Assembly (NCBI GenBank): GCA_015067585.1
Contig: SVMC01000018.1
Location: 1 to 34,006 of the forward strand
DNA length: 34,006 nucleotides
Origin: Oscillospiraceae bacterium
GTDB lineage: Bacteria; Bacillota; Clostridia; Oscillospirales; Oscillospiraceae
Direction: 5' to 3'
Each line of letters opens with the position of its first letter. Position 1 is the first letter of the stretch. The notes under the pieces are model-generated. The model did no database searches. It worked only from the letters and a program-made list of their open reading frames with translations, and was not told the DNA's origin. The translations under genes and the position numbers were made by a program. Of the stretch, positions 8,827-15,739 are shown piece by piece.

Positions 8827-9138
8827 TTACAGCTTTATCTCAATCTCAACGCCTGCGGGAAGGTTCAGGGCCATGAGGGCCTCGACGGTCTTCTGATTGG
8901 GGTTGAGAATATCGATCAGTCTCTTGTGGGTTCTGCGCTCGAACTGCTCACGGGAGTCCTTGTACTTGTGAACAGCACGCAGGATGGTGACAACTTCCTT
9001 CTTGGTGGGAAGGGGGATGGGACCGGAGACCTGAGCGCCGTTGCGCTTTGCGGTTTCCACGATCTTTTCTGCGCTGGAATCGATGAGCTGATGATCATAG
9101 GCCTTGAGGCGAATTCTGATCATTTCCTGGTTTGCCAT
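8827..9138 (-). CDS. rpsJ: 30S ribosomal protein S10
   Basis: The 103-residue protein begins [20 protein letters not shown] and contains [44 protein letters not shown], the S10/NusE signature. Besides its ribosomal role it joins NusB in antitermination complexes. It is the first gene of the operon, with an AAGGAGGAAACAAAC ribosome site and a long leader upstream. Confidence 0.98.
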   Translation of the reverse strand: MANQEMIRIRLKAYDHQLIDSSAEKIVETAKRNGAQVSGPIPLPTKKEVVTILRAVHKYKDSREQFERRTHKRLIDILNPNQKTVEALMALNLPAGVEIEIKL

Positions 9139-9235
9139 GTTTGTTTCCTCCTTGAAACGTACTCAGTATTTCTGTGTTCTCTGGGTACGGTCGAGTTTTC
9201 TATCCGCTTATCCGTGCGTATCACTCCGTAACATG

Positions 9236-9259
9236 AAAAATGGCCGACGTTTGCCGGCC
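9236..9259 (-). terminator. Attenuator-like hairpin in the S10 operon leader
   Basis: Read on the minus strand, a 7-bp stem GGCCGGC / GTCGGCC (one G-U pair, loop AAAC, 9242-9259) is followed by AUUUUU. It lies about 100 bases upstream of rpsJ and about 150 bases after the predicted transcript start, the right place for a leader attenuator. The U-run is only five bases, so termination would be partial. Confidence 0.5.
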
Positions 9260-9264
9260 GAATC

Positions 9265-9321
9265 TCACACGCGGCGATATACGCAGCGCACAGAATCCTC
9301 AGCCGCCCGATGACCGGACAT
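9265..9321 (-). CDS. Possible 18-codon leader ORF upstream of rpsJ
   Basis: An ATG at 9321 opens MSGHRAAEDSVRCVYRRV and stops (TGA) six bases before the attenuator-like hairpin. A GGAGG lies 15 bases before the ATG, which is farther than ideal; a closer AGAG is weak. The position just ahead of the hairpin is what makes it noteworthy. It may be chance. Confidence 0.2.
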   Translation of the reverse strand: MSGHRAAEDSVRCVYRRV

Positions 9322-9406
9322 ACTCTGCGAAAGTTACCTCCGTTTCCGGAGCAATCTCCCGCTTCATCGCATTTGCGCGCAATTATTCCATTTCACGCGC
9401 TCCCTT

Positions 9407-9435
9407 ATGATAATACACGCAGCCACGAATGTCAA
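9407..9435 (-). promoter_or_regulatory. Main promoter of the S10-spc operon
   Basis: On the minus strand a consensus -35 TTGACA (9430-9435) is followed after exactly 17 bases by TATCAT (9407-9412). This gives a predicted start near 9400 and a leader of about 260 nt before rpsJ. It is the best sigma-A-type promoter in the window. Confidence 0.85.
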
Positions 9436-9562
9436 GTCTTTTTTGTACTTTTTATATAAATTTTTTCATCAATTTTTATTGCAAACAGAGAAATCTTTTC
9501 TCTTGACACGATTCTTTTACGATTTACAGTGCATTCCTATCAATTTGCCCAATCTATAGCGG

Positions 9563-9590
9563 TTGATTTCCGCCGGGTTTTTGCTATAAT
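9563..9590 (+). promoter_or_regulatory. Promoter for the topB-like gene
   Basis: TTGATT (9563-9568), a 16-base spacer and a perfect TATAAT (9585-9590) point to the plus strand. It diverges from the ribosomal promoter about 130 bases away. The gene starts about 340 bases downstream, so the transcript leader would include the hairpin repeat at 9647-9868. Confidence 0.65.
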
Positions 9591-9646
9591 AAATAAAGCC
9601 ACCGCAAGATGCGAAAAAAGATATTGTGCAAGTCGCCTGTGATCAT

Positions 9647-9868
9647 GTAGGGGCCGGGTTCCCCGGCCCAAAATGGTTCCGATGTGGAATTGGCCTCTTT
9701 GGGACGGGAAACCCGTCCCCTACATCCATATCGGAATCCATCGCACAGATTGCAGGTCTCACCGTAGGGACAGCCGTCCCCGGCTGTCCGTGGAGGATTT
9801 CGAATTCGCTTGTAGCCCTGATATAAACAGAAGATTTTCACAGGAACGGCACATAGGCCGTTCCCTAC
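9647..9868. repeat. Mosaic palindromic repeat, copy A
   Basis: Four hairpins are lined up with GTAGGG or CCCTAC at their edges: GGGCCGGG/CCCCGGCCC (9651-9669), GGGACGGG/CCCGTCCC (9701-9719), GGACAGCCG/CGGCTGTCC (9768-9789) and GGAACGGC/GCCGTTCC (9843-9864). The first three, with the spacers GGTTCCGA and CACAGATT, recur in the same order at 12182-12323. It fills the gap between the topB promoter and the gene. Confidence 0.85.
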
Positions 9869-9935
9869 CAGCGGACGGTTATTGTTTTCAAATCATTTCC
9901 ATCTATATAATAATGTAAGCAACAGGAGGTACATC

Positions 9936-12107
9936 ATGGCAAAGACACTGGTATTGGCGGAGAAGCCCTCCGTGGGCAAGGAATTGGCACGGGTGCTGGG
10001 CTGCCGCAGAGGTGCCGAGGGCTATATGGAGGGAGACCGCTATATCGTCACCTGGGCGCTGGGCCATCTTGTGACTCTGGCGGACCCGGATGTCTATGAT
10101 AAGAAATTGGAAAAATGGGACATGGAGGACCTTCCCATGCTCCCCCAGAATATGAAATTGGTGGTCATCCGTGAGACCACCAAGCAGTATAAGATCGTGC
10201 AGAGCCTTATGAAGCGGGGGGATGTTTCGGAACTCGTCATCGCCACCGACGCAGGCCGCGAAGGCGAGCTGGTGGCCCGCTGGATCATGATCAAAGCAGG
10301 CTGGAAGAAGCCCACAAAGCGGCTCTGGATCTCCTCCCAGACGGATAAGGCCATCCGGGAAGGCTTTGCCAACCTGCGCCCCGCTTCGGAATACGACAAT
10401 CTCTTCCGCTCCGCTCAGGCAAGATCTCAGGCAGACTGGCTGGTGGGTCTGAATGTGACCCGAGCGCTGACCTGCAAATTTAACGCCCAGCTTTCCGCAG
10501 GACGGGTGCAGACGCCTACCCTTGCGCTGATCGTCTCCCGTGAGGAGGAGATTCGCCGCTTCGTTCCCAAGGAATTCTATGGTGCCGCCATCTATCTGGA
10601 CGGCTTCCGGGCAAAATATAAGGATGAAAAAGGGGTTGCCCGCAGCTTTGACCGGGAGGCCATGGAAAAAATCATCCGGGAATGCGATGGAAAGGACGCC
10701 GTTCTGACCCAGGTTCGACGGATGCGCCGTCAGACCGCCCCGCCCGCCGCCTATGACCTGACGGAGCTGCAGCGGGATGCCAACAAAAAGTACGCCTACA
10801 GCGCCAAGGAGACCCTGAACCTGATGCAGTCCCTGTACGAGCGCCACAAGGCCCTCACCTACCCCCGCACCGACAGCCGATATATCTCCGACGATGTGGT
10901 GTCCACCCTTCCCGACCGCCTGCGGGCCGTGATGGTGTCCCCCTACAAGGAACTGGCCCAGAAAATCATGCGTGCCCGTCCTTTGCAGACCAAATACATC
11001 GTCAACAATGCCAAGGTCACCGACCACCACGCCATCATCCCCACGGAAGAGCAGATCAACCTCTTCGACCTCACCGGCCCGGAGCGGAACATCTACGATC
11101 TGGTGGTGCGCCGCTTCTTAGCCGTGCTGATGCCCCCCTTCGAATATGAGGAAGTGGAGCTGACCGTCACCGTGGGGCGCTACAGCTTCTATGCCAAGGG
11201 CAAATATGTCAGGGATCAGGGCTGGAAGGCCGCCTATGACCGGAATTTCGGCACCGATGACGAGGAAGAGGAAGACGAGACCCAGAATCTTCCCGACCTG
11301 CGGCAGGGACAGCGGATGCGGGTGCGCTCCGCCAAGGTGACCACCGGCAAGACCACTCCCCCCGCCCGCTACACCGAAGCCACCCTCCTCACCGCCATGG
11401 AGCATCCCACAGGTCAGGTGGCAGACAAGCAGCTTCGGCAAATTCTGCAGGAGACCAGCGGCCTCGGCACCCCCGCCACCCGTGCAGACATCATCGAAAA
11501 GCTGTTCTCCACCTTCTATATCGAGCGCCACGGCAAGGAGCTGCGCCCCACCTCCAAGGGCATTCAGTTGGTCGGTCTGGTGCCGGAGGATCTTCGCAGC
11601 GCCGAGCTGACGGCAAAATGGGAGGATCGCCTGGCTCGCATCGCCAAGGGTCAGGAGCGGGACACCGCATTCGTGGATGAAATGCGAACCTACGCCACGA
11701 ATCTGGTTTCCGCCGTCAAAGCCAGCGATGCCAGCTACACCCACGACAATCAGACCCGCAAGCCCTGCCCGGAATGCGGCAAAATGCTGCTCTTAGTCCA
11801 CGGCAAGCGAGGGGATATGCTGGTGTGCCCCGACCGGGAATGCGGCTTCCGCAAGAGCGTGAAGCAGGTCACCAACGCCCGCTGCCCCAACTGCCACAAG
11901 AAGCTGGAGCTGTGGGGCGAAGGGGACAAACAGACCTTCGCCTGCGCCTGCGGCTACCGGGAAAAGCTCTCCGACTTCCAAAGCCGCCGCAAAGCCGACG
12001 GCGCCGGCAAATCCGAAGTGCGCCGCTACATGGCCCAGCAGGAAAAGCAGGAAGAAGGCAACACCGCCATGGCAGACGCCCTCGCCAAATGGCTGGCGAA
12101 CCGATAA
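9936..12107 (+). CDS. topB: DNA topoisomerase III-type type IA topoisomerase
   Basis: The 723-residue enzyme relaxes negatively supercoiled DNA and separates linked DNA by single-strand passage. It opens with the Toprim domain (TLVLAEKPSVGKELARVLG; acidic DAGREGE near 103-109), then GRVQTPTLALIV and the active-site tyrosine at about 309 in TYPRTDSRYISDDV. HHAIIPTEE follows. The C-terminus has two zinc-ribbon segments, CPECG from 611 and CPNC from 650. The start is the ATG after AACAGGAGGTACATC; an 18-residue upstream extension lacks a ribosome site. It is a single-gene unit with its own promoter and terminator. Confidence 0.95.
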   Translation: MAKTLVLAEKPSVGKELARVLGCRRGAEGYMEGDRYIVTWALGHLVTLADPDVYDKKLEKWDMEDLPMLPQNMKLVVIRETTKQYKIVQSLMKRGDVSELVIATDAGREGELVARWIMIKAGWKKPTKRLWISSQTDKAIREGFANLRPASEYDNLFRSAQARSQADWLVGLNVTRALTCKFNAQLSAGRVQTPTLALIVSREEEIRRFVPKEFYGAAIYLDGFRAKYKDEKGVARSFDREAMEKIIRECDGKDAVLTQVRRMRRQTAPPAAYDLTELQRDANKKYAYSAKETLNLMQSLYERHKALTYPRTDSRYISDDVVSTLPDRLRAVMVSPYKELAQKIMRARPLQTKYIVNNAKVTDHHAIIPTEEQINLFDLTGPERNIYDLVVRRFLAVLMPPFEYEEVELTVTVGRYSFYAKGKYVRDQGWKAAYDRNFGTDDEEEEDETQNLPDLRQGQRMRVRSAKVTTGKTTPPARYTEATLLTAMEHPTGQVADKQLRQILQETSGLGTPATRADIIEKLFSTFYIERHGKELRPTSKGIQLVGLVPEDLRSAELTAKWEDRLARIAKGQERDTAFVDEMRTYATNLVSAVKASDASYTHDNQTRKPCPECGKMLLLVHGKRGDMLVCPDRECGFRKSVKQVTNARCPNCHKKLELWGEGDKQTFACACGYREKLSDFQSRRKADGAGKSEVRRYMAQQEKQEEGNTAMADALAKWLANR

Positions 12108-12119
12108 CAAACAAAGCAA

Positions 12120-12152
12120 CTGGGGATGGCCCATCCATCCCCAGTACTTTTT
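12120..12152 (+). terminator. Terminator of the topB-like gene
   Basis: A perfect 10-bp stem CTGGGGATGG / CCATCCCCAG (12120-12129 and 12135-12144, loop CCCAT) is followed by TACTTTTT. It lies 12 bases after the stop codon. Confidence 0.9.
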
Positions 12153-12181
12153 CCATTTGCACAAAACTATCACATCACACC

Positions 12182-12451
12182 GTAGGGGACGGGTTCCCCG
12201 CCCCAAGAGGTTCCGACATCAAATTGGTTTCTTTGGGACGGGAAACCCGTCCCCTACGGACGCTTTACGGCCCTTTGCACAGATTCTCAATCTTCGCCGT
12301 AGGGACAGCCGTCCTCGGCTGTCCGGAAAAGATTGCGAATTCGCAGGAAATCTCAATAGGAACATAAGATTTCCTGCCGGGCGGATGTGGGCATCCGCCC
12401 CTACGGAGGAGATCGTAACCGGATCGTAGGGGACGATGCCCACATCGTCCC
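12182..12451. repeat. Mosaic palindromic repeat, copy B (six hairpins)
   Basis: It repeats the first three modules of copy A in the same order (12182-12201, 12235-12253, 12302-12323), with the same spacer words. It continues with AGGAAATCT/AGATTTCCT (12345-12375), GGGCGGATG/CATCCGCCC (12379-12400, then CTAC) and GGGACGATG/CATCGTCCC (12430-12451, preceded by GTAG). The last hairpin recurs at 33474-33495. No ORF here has a ribosome site. Confidence 0.85.
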
Positions 12452-12471
12452 ACCGTATTACGCAAACGCCA

Positions 12472-12657
12472 TCAGGTCACACCGGGCCGGGTTTCCCGGC
12501 CCGAATGGGTTCCGACATGAAATCTGCTTTTGGGACGGGAGACCCGTCCCCTACTGAGCGCCCGATCCTCAGCAAAGGCGCGATAGACACGGTACATACA
12601 TTCTGCCTTGGGAAGATTGCTGTAAAGCAGCTTATGATAATCGATCAACCGTATCAT
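12472..12657 (-). CDS. Small ORF that runs into a palindromic repeat; possibly truncated
   Basis: Starting at the ATG at 12657 the frame reads MIRLIDYHKLLYSNLPKAEC and continues natural-looking to about residue 36 (AFAEDRALS). It then enters repeat copy C and ends 61 residues from the start with repeat-encoded sequence. A GAGG lies eight bases before the ATG, and the start is 10 bases after the stop of the 84-residue gene, as expected for an operon partner. I do not recognise the family. It may be a gene cut short by the repeat. Confidence 0.4.
   Translation of the reverse strand: MIRLIDYHKLLYSNLPKAECMYRVYRAFAEDRALSRGRVSRPKSRFHVGTHSGRETRPGVT
12484..12554. repeat. Mosaic palindromic repeat, copy C
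   Basis: This short copy has only the first two modules: GGGCCGGG/CCCGGCCC (12484-12502) and GGGACGGG/CCCGTCCC (12532-12550) ending CTAC, joined by the same GGGTTCCGACATGAAAT-type spacer as copy B. It abuts, and is read through by, the small minus-strand ORF starting at 12657. Confidence 0.85.
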
Positions 12658-12667
12658 TTCAGCTTCC

Positions 12668-12922
12668 TCATCCGATCAGATATTTTGCCTGCTGGCTGTT
12701 TTTCTTGTGCACGAATATTTCATACTCGTAGGCATAGGCAGGATCGTTGCCGAAGCTGCCCATGGTGCCGCGGATGGTGCCGCCGGCGCGCCACTGTCCG
12801 AGGTGGTTGCGCACTTTATACTTATAGGGGATCTTTCCCTCATCGAGACGGTTGCGGATGCGGTTGAACCGCTCCAGATCCGTGCCCACCCAGATGCTTT
12901 CGGAATTAAAAATGGTAAACAT
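12668..12922 (-). CDS. Small conserved-looking protein of unknown function
   Basis: The 84-residue protein reads MFTIFNSESIWVGTDLERF and contains IRNRLDEGKIPYKYKVRNHLGQW and a basic C-terminus. An ideal GGAGG with seven-base spacing precedes the ATG, so it is very likely translated. The opening strand plus the idea of residue selection between two short strands is reminiscent of DUF2007-type small proteins, but I am not sure. No signal peptide or membrane segment is seen. It lies downstream of the hydrolase on the same strand with a 53-base gap. Confidence 0.7.
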   Translation of the reverse strand: MFTIFNSESIWVGTDLERFNRIRNRLDEGKIPYKYKVRNHLGQWRAGGTIRGTMGSFGNDPAYAYEYEIFVHKKNSQQAKYLIG

Positions 12923-12975
12923 ATCATTTCCTCCGTTTTTGTTCGTTTATATATTATGTAAACTCGCCAATGCAA

Positions 12976-13728
12976 TTATGTCGGAAGCTTCCGAATCAAT
13001 TCCGCATATTCCGCGGGATGGTTGATGGAAAACTCCCCGTGGAACAGCCCCTTTTTGATCTGCAGGGTGCTGCCCGGGATCATGCGGTGCAGCTTTTCGG
13101 CAGAGGCGCACATAATAGCCGTCTCCTTCTCCCCCACCACGATGTGCACCCCGGCAGCGGTGTCCCGAATCCCATCCTTGCAGCAGTAGCCGGTGCTGTC
13201 CTGCAAAAAGGCGGTCATATCCTGACAGGTAATCCGGCAGGTGTCGGCATAATAGTCCTGAAACAAGGCTTCTTTGATTTTCAAGGAGCGAAATTGCAGT
13301 CTTGCGAACCATTTTTGCCGGATCAGGCCATAGCTCATATTCAGCATGGGGCGGATCAAGGCCCGCTCCCACTTTGATGGGATGACGCAGGCACTCTCAA
13401 GGATGGCGCATTCGCAGACACCCGGGCGCATTGCCAACATTTCCGCCGCGATCTGCCCGCCGAGGGACAAGCCGCCCAGCAGGAAGACCCTTCCCTGACA
13501 ATATTCGTCAATATACCGAAGCAGGGCCGCCGCATTTTCCTCAATGCTGCAAAACGGACGCCCGCTTCCCCCATGACCGTCCAGAATGGGAAGAATCACA
13601 TGGTAATCCCCCTGCAGCAGCAAGGCCACTTCCCTGTAATTCCACCACGACAGGCCGCCGCCATGCAAAAGCATGATCCTCCGGGCATTTCCCCTGCCAT
13701 ATTCCACCGCTGTGATCGGATCGCTCAT
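12976..13728 (-). CDS. Alpha/beta-fold hydrolase
   Basis: The 250-residue protein has the alpha/beta-hydrolase layout: MLLHGGGLSWWN oxyanion-hole region (19-30), DGHGGSGRP (50-58), and the nucleophile elbow GGLSLGGQ with Ser88. The C-terminal catalytic histidine is probably in GLFHGEFSINHPAEY. The substrate cannot be read from the sequence; esterase or lipase-like activity is likely. I chose the ATG preceded by GGGGGTGGTCACA; the frame is open 38 codons further but that part covers a TATAAT. It is divergent from the ArsR-type gene. Confidence 0.85.
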   Translation of the reverse strand: MSDPITAVEYGRGNARRIMLLHGGGLSWWNYREVALLLQGDYHVILPILDGHGGSGRPFCSIEENAAALLRYIDEYCQGRVFLLGGLSLGGQIAAEMLAMRPGVCECAILESACVIPSKWERALIRPMLNMSYGLIRQKWFARLQFRSLKIKEALFQDYYADTCRITCQDMTAFLQDSTGYCCKDGIRDTAAGVHIVVGEKETAIMCASAEKLHRMIPGSTLQIKKGLFHGEFSINHPAEYAELIRKLPT

Positions 13729-13753
13729 TGTGACCACCCCCTTTACCGGGATT

Positions 13754-13762
13754 ATACCATAT
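13754..13762 (-). promoter_or_regulatory. Extended -10 promoter for the hydrolase
   Basis: On the minus strand TGGTATAAT forms an extended -10 element about 25 bases before the hydrolase start. No good -35 is seen. It faces away from the ArsR-family promoter about 60 bases off, so one regulator could reach both. Confidence 0.5.
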
Positions 13763-13802
13763 ATGACGGCATATGAAAGCATTTTGTTCCACAAATTCCC
13801 CC

Positions 13803-13859
13803 TTGACAATGAAGAAAATATGGTATACTCTATATTTAACAATTAGGTTAAATGTTAAA
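13803..13859 (+). promoter_or_regulatory. Promoter and operator-like dyad for the ArsR/SdpI pair
   Basis: TTGACA (13803-13808) is followed after 15 bases by an extended -10 TGGTATACT (-10 at 13824-13829). Directly downstream, TTTAACA (13835-13841) and TGTTAAA (13853-13859) form a perfect 7-bp inverted repeat with an 11-base gap, covering the likely transcript start. This is a natural site for autorepression by the ArsR-family protein. Confidence 0.65.
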
Positions 13860-13870
13860 GGAGGGGTACC

Positions 13871-14155
13871 ATGGGATTACAACAAACACTGAAGGCCCTT
13901 GCTGATCCGATCCGTCGGGAGATCTTGAATCTGCTGAAGGGGGGCAGGATGTCGGCGGGGGAAATTTCCGACCATTTTCCGGTCACCGCCGCCTCCATCT
14001 CCCGCCATCTGTCCGTGCTGAAGGAGGCGGATCTGGTGCGGGATGCCCGGGAAGGGCAATTTATCTTCTATGAGCTGAACGCATCCGTTTTAGAAGAGAT
14101 CATGCTATGGATCACCGATCTGAAAGGAGTTGACCACAATGATAAGGACGCATAA
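13871..14155 (+). CDS. ArsR-family transcriptional regulator (SdpR-like)
   Basis: The 94-residue winged-helix protein has the order typical of ArsR/SdpR repressors: LKALADPIRREILNLLKGG, the recognition helix region VTAASISRHLSVLKEADLV and the wing REGQFIFYELN. No cysteine metal site is present, which fits the SdpR subgroup rather than metal sensors. An AAAGGAGGGGTACC leader precedes the ATG. It overlaps the SdpI-like gene by 17 bases, so repressor and membrane protein are made together. In Bacillus the SdpI-SdpR pair responds to a peptide toxin; here the trigger is unknown. Confidence 0.9.
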   Translation: MGLQQTLKALADPIRREILNLLKGGRMSAGEISDHFPVTAASISRHLSVLKEADLVRDAREGQFIFYELNASVLEEIMLWITDLKGVDHNDKDA

Positions 14156-15215
14156 ATGGAAGCTGTTGCTTTCCTCCCTGCTTATTTTACTGCCCTCGTT
14201 CCTCGGCCTGATTTTCTGGGATTCTCTGCCGGCGCAAATGGCCACCCACTGGGGCATCGACGGCGCTGCCGACGGCTGGAGCAGCCGTGCTTTTGCCGTG
14301 ATCGGGATTCCCCTACTGCTTCTGCTGATCCACTGGGTGTGCGTATTTTTCACAGTGAAGGACCCAAAAAATCAGGGGCAGAACCGGAAGGTATTTGGCT
14401 TGGTACTTTGGATCATCCCGGTGGTTTCCCTGTTTGCCAGCGGCTTCCTGTATGCTGTTGCCACGGGGAAAGAGTTTTCTCCCATGATCCTCCTTCATGT
14501 GGTGCTGGGTCTTCTGTTCGTTGCCATCGGCAACTATCTGCCCAAGTGCAAGCAGAATTACACCATCGGCATCAAGATCAAATGGACGCTGGAAAACGAA
14601 GAAAACTGGAATGCCACCCACCGCTTCTGCGGCAGAATCTGGGTGATGGGCGGATTGATGCTGCTGCTGTGCGTATTCCTGCCCGAAAAAGTTGGAATTT
14701 TGGTGTCCGCTGCCGCATTAGTGGTGCTTGTGGCGAGTCCCGTCCTCTATTCCTGGCGCTACCACAAAAAGCAGCTGCGGGAGGGTACTGCCGTCATCAC
14801 CCCGCTGCCCAAGAACAAAACCGCTGTCACTGCAGCAATCGTGATCACCGCCCTAATTCTGATCCTTGTAGGCCTGCTGATGTTCACAGGCAGTATCACC
14901 GTGACTCCCGGCGAGACTTCCTTCACCATCGAAGCAAGCTTTTCCCCTGACCTCACCATTGCCTACGACGAGATCGATGCCATGGAATACCGCGAGCATG
15001 ACGAAGTGGGCAGCCGAACCTACGGCTTCGCCAGCGCCCGCCTGCTCACCGGCTCCTTCCACAACAACGAGTTCGGTGACTACACCCGCTACTCCTACAC
15101 CGGCTGCGATACCTGCATCGTCCTCACCTCCGACGGCAAAACCCTCGTCCTGAACGCCCCGGACGAAGATGCTACCAAAGCACTCTTCGAGGAATTGCAA
15201 ATCAGACTCTCATAA
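14139..15215 (+). CDS. SdpI-family membrane protein with C-terminal PH-like domain
   Basis: The 358-residue protein has an N-terminal DUF1648-type segment (LPAQMATHWGIDGAADGWSS, 30-49), several membrane helices and the SdpI motif near 133-163 (YLPKCKQNYTIGIK, KWTLENEENWNATHRF). After the last helix (about 229-250) comes an extracytoplasmic or cytoplasmic beta-rich region (about 255-358) resembling a bacterial PH domain. SdpI proteins give immunity to, and signal the presence of, a killing peptide. I chose the ATG eight bases after AAAGGAG; an earlier TTG adds three residues. Confidence 0.85.
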   Translation: MIRTHKWKLLLSSLLILLPSFLGLIFWDSLPAQMATHWGIDGAADGWSSRAFAVIGIPLLLLLIHWVCVFFTVKDPKNQGQNRKVFGLVLWIIPVVSLFASGFLYAVATGKEFSPMILLHVVLGLLFVAIGNYLPKCKQNYTIGIKIKWTLENEENWNATHRFCGRIWVMGGLMLLLCVFLPEKVGILVSAAALVVLVASPVLYSWRYHKKQLREGTAVITPLPKNKTAVTAAIVITALILILVGLLMFTGSITVTPGETSFTIEASFSPDLTIAYDEIDAMEYREHDEVGSRTYGFASARLLTGSFHNNEFGDYTRYSYTGCDTCIVLTSDGKTLVLNAPDEDATKALFEELQIRLS

Positions 15216-15252
15216 GGCAAAAGCCACCTCCATAATTGGGGGCGGCTTTGCC
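15216..15252 (+). terminator. Hairpin after the SdpI-like gene
   Basis: GGCAAAAGCCACCTCC pairs with GGGGGCGGCTTTGCC with one bulge directly after the stop codon. No strong T-run follows (TATGCTTCATCG), so termination may be weak. Confidence 0.5.
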
Positions 15253-15300
15253 TATGCTTCATCGTCTTTGGGATCGTTTGTAAATATTCTGTGAAGCCTA

Positions 15301-15354
15301 TTGACATTTTATGTCTAACGCAGTAGACTTATTGCAAAGTCTAACCCAATAGAC
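15301..15354 (+). promoter_or_regulatory. Promoter with two BlaI-type operator dyads
   Basis: TTGACA (15301-15306), 17 bases, TAGACT (15324-15329) form the promoter. Two near-identical dyads, GTCTAACGCAGTAGAC (15313-15328) and GTCTAACCCAATAGAC (15339-15354), share GTCTA-N6-TAGAC with centres 26 bp apart. The first covers the -10 and the second the transcript start. BlaI/MecI repressors bind such paired dyads at their own promoters. Confidence 0.8.
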
Positions 15355-15367
15355 AAGGAGGCTGCAT

Positions 15368-15739
15368 ATGGAAATTCCGAAGATACATGAAAGCGAATAT
15401 CGATTCTGCCTGATCCTTTGGGAGCAGGAGCCGGTGAGTGCCGCGCAGCTTGCCAAATTGTGTCTGGCGCAGCTTGGCTGGAAGCGCACCACCACCTATA
15501 CCGTCATCAAGCGCCTTGGCGAACGGGGTGTGCTGAAAAATGAGAACGGCATCGTTACCTCCCTCGTCTCAAAAGACGAGGCACAAGCCTGCGAGATCGA
15601 TGAACTGGTGGAAAAAAAGTTTGAGGGTTCTCTGCCCGCCTTTGTCGCCGCCTTCACAAAGCGGCAGGACCTGTCCCGGGAGGATCTTGATGAGGTGCAG
15701 CGCATGATCGACCGCATCAGGAAAGGGGGAGCGCAATGA
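15368..15739 (+). CDS. BlaI/MecI-family transcriptional repressor
   Basis: The 123-residue protein has the BlaI winged-helix sequence: IHESEYRFCLILWEQEPVSAAQLA, then KRTTTYTVIKRLGERGVLKNENGIV, and a helical dimerisation C-terminus with FVAAFTKRQDLSREDLDEVQRMIDRI. The family represses its own operon until cleaved on a signal from the partner membrane protease. It overlaps that gene by four bases. The AAGGAGGCTGCAT leader is good. No beta-lactamase or PBP2a gene is nearby. Confidence 0.93.
   Translation: MEIPKIHESEYRFCLILWEQEPVSAAQLAKLCLAQLGWKRTTTYTVIKRLGERGVLKNENGIVTSLVSKDEAQACEIDELVEKKFEGSLPAFVAAFTKRQDLSREDLDEVQRMIDRIRKGGAQ

Noticed and set aside
9903-11030. 375-codon minus-strand frame inside the topB-like gene
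   Set aside because: Opposite strand of a clearly identified topoisomerase with conserved motifs; no ribosome site.
12182-12554. Repeat cluster considered as a CRISPR array
   Set aside because: Repeats are unequal in length and sequence, are individual hairpins with non-regular spacing, and lack unique spacers of constant size.
13729-13842. N-terminal extension of the alpha/beta hydrolase
   Set aside because: The extra 38 codons cover the TGGTATAAT promoter and lack a ribosome site, whereas GGGGGTGGTCACA precedes the internal ATG and the domain begins directly there.
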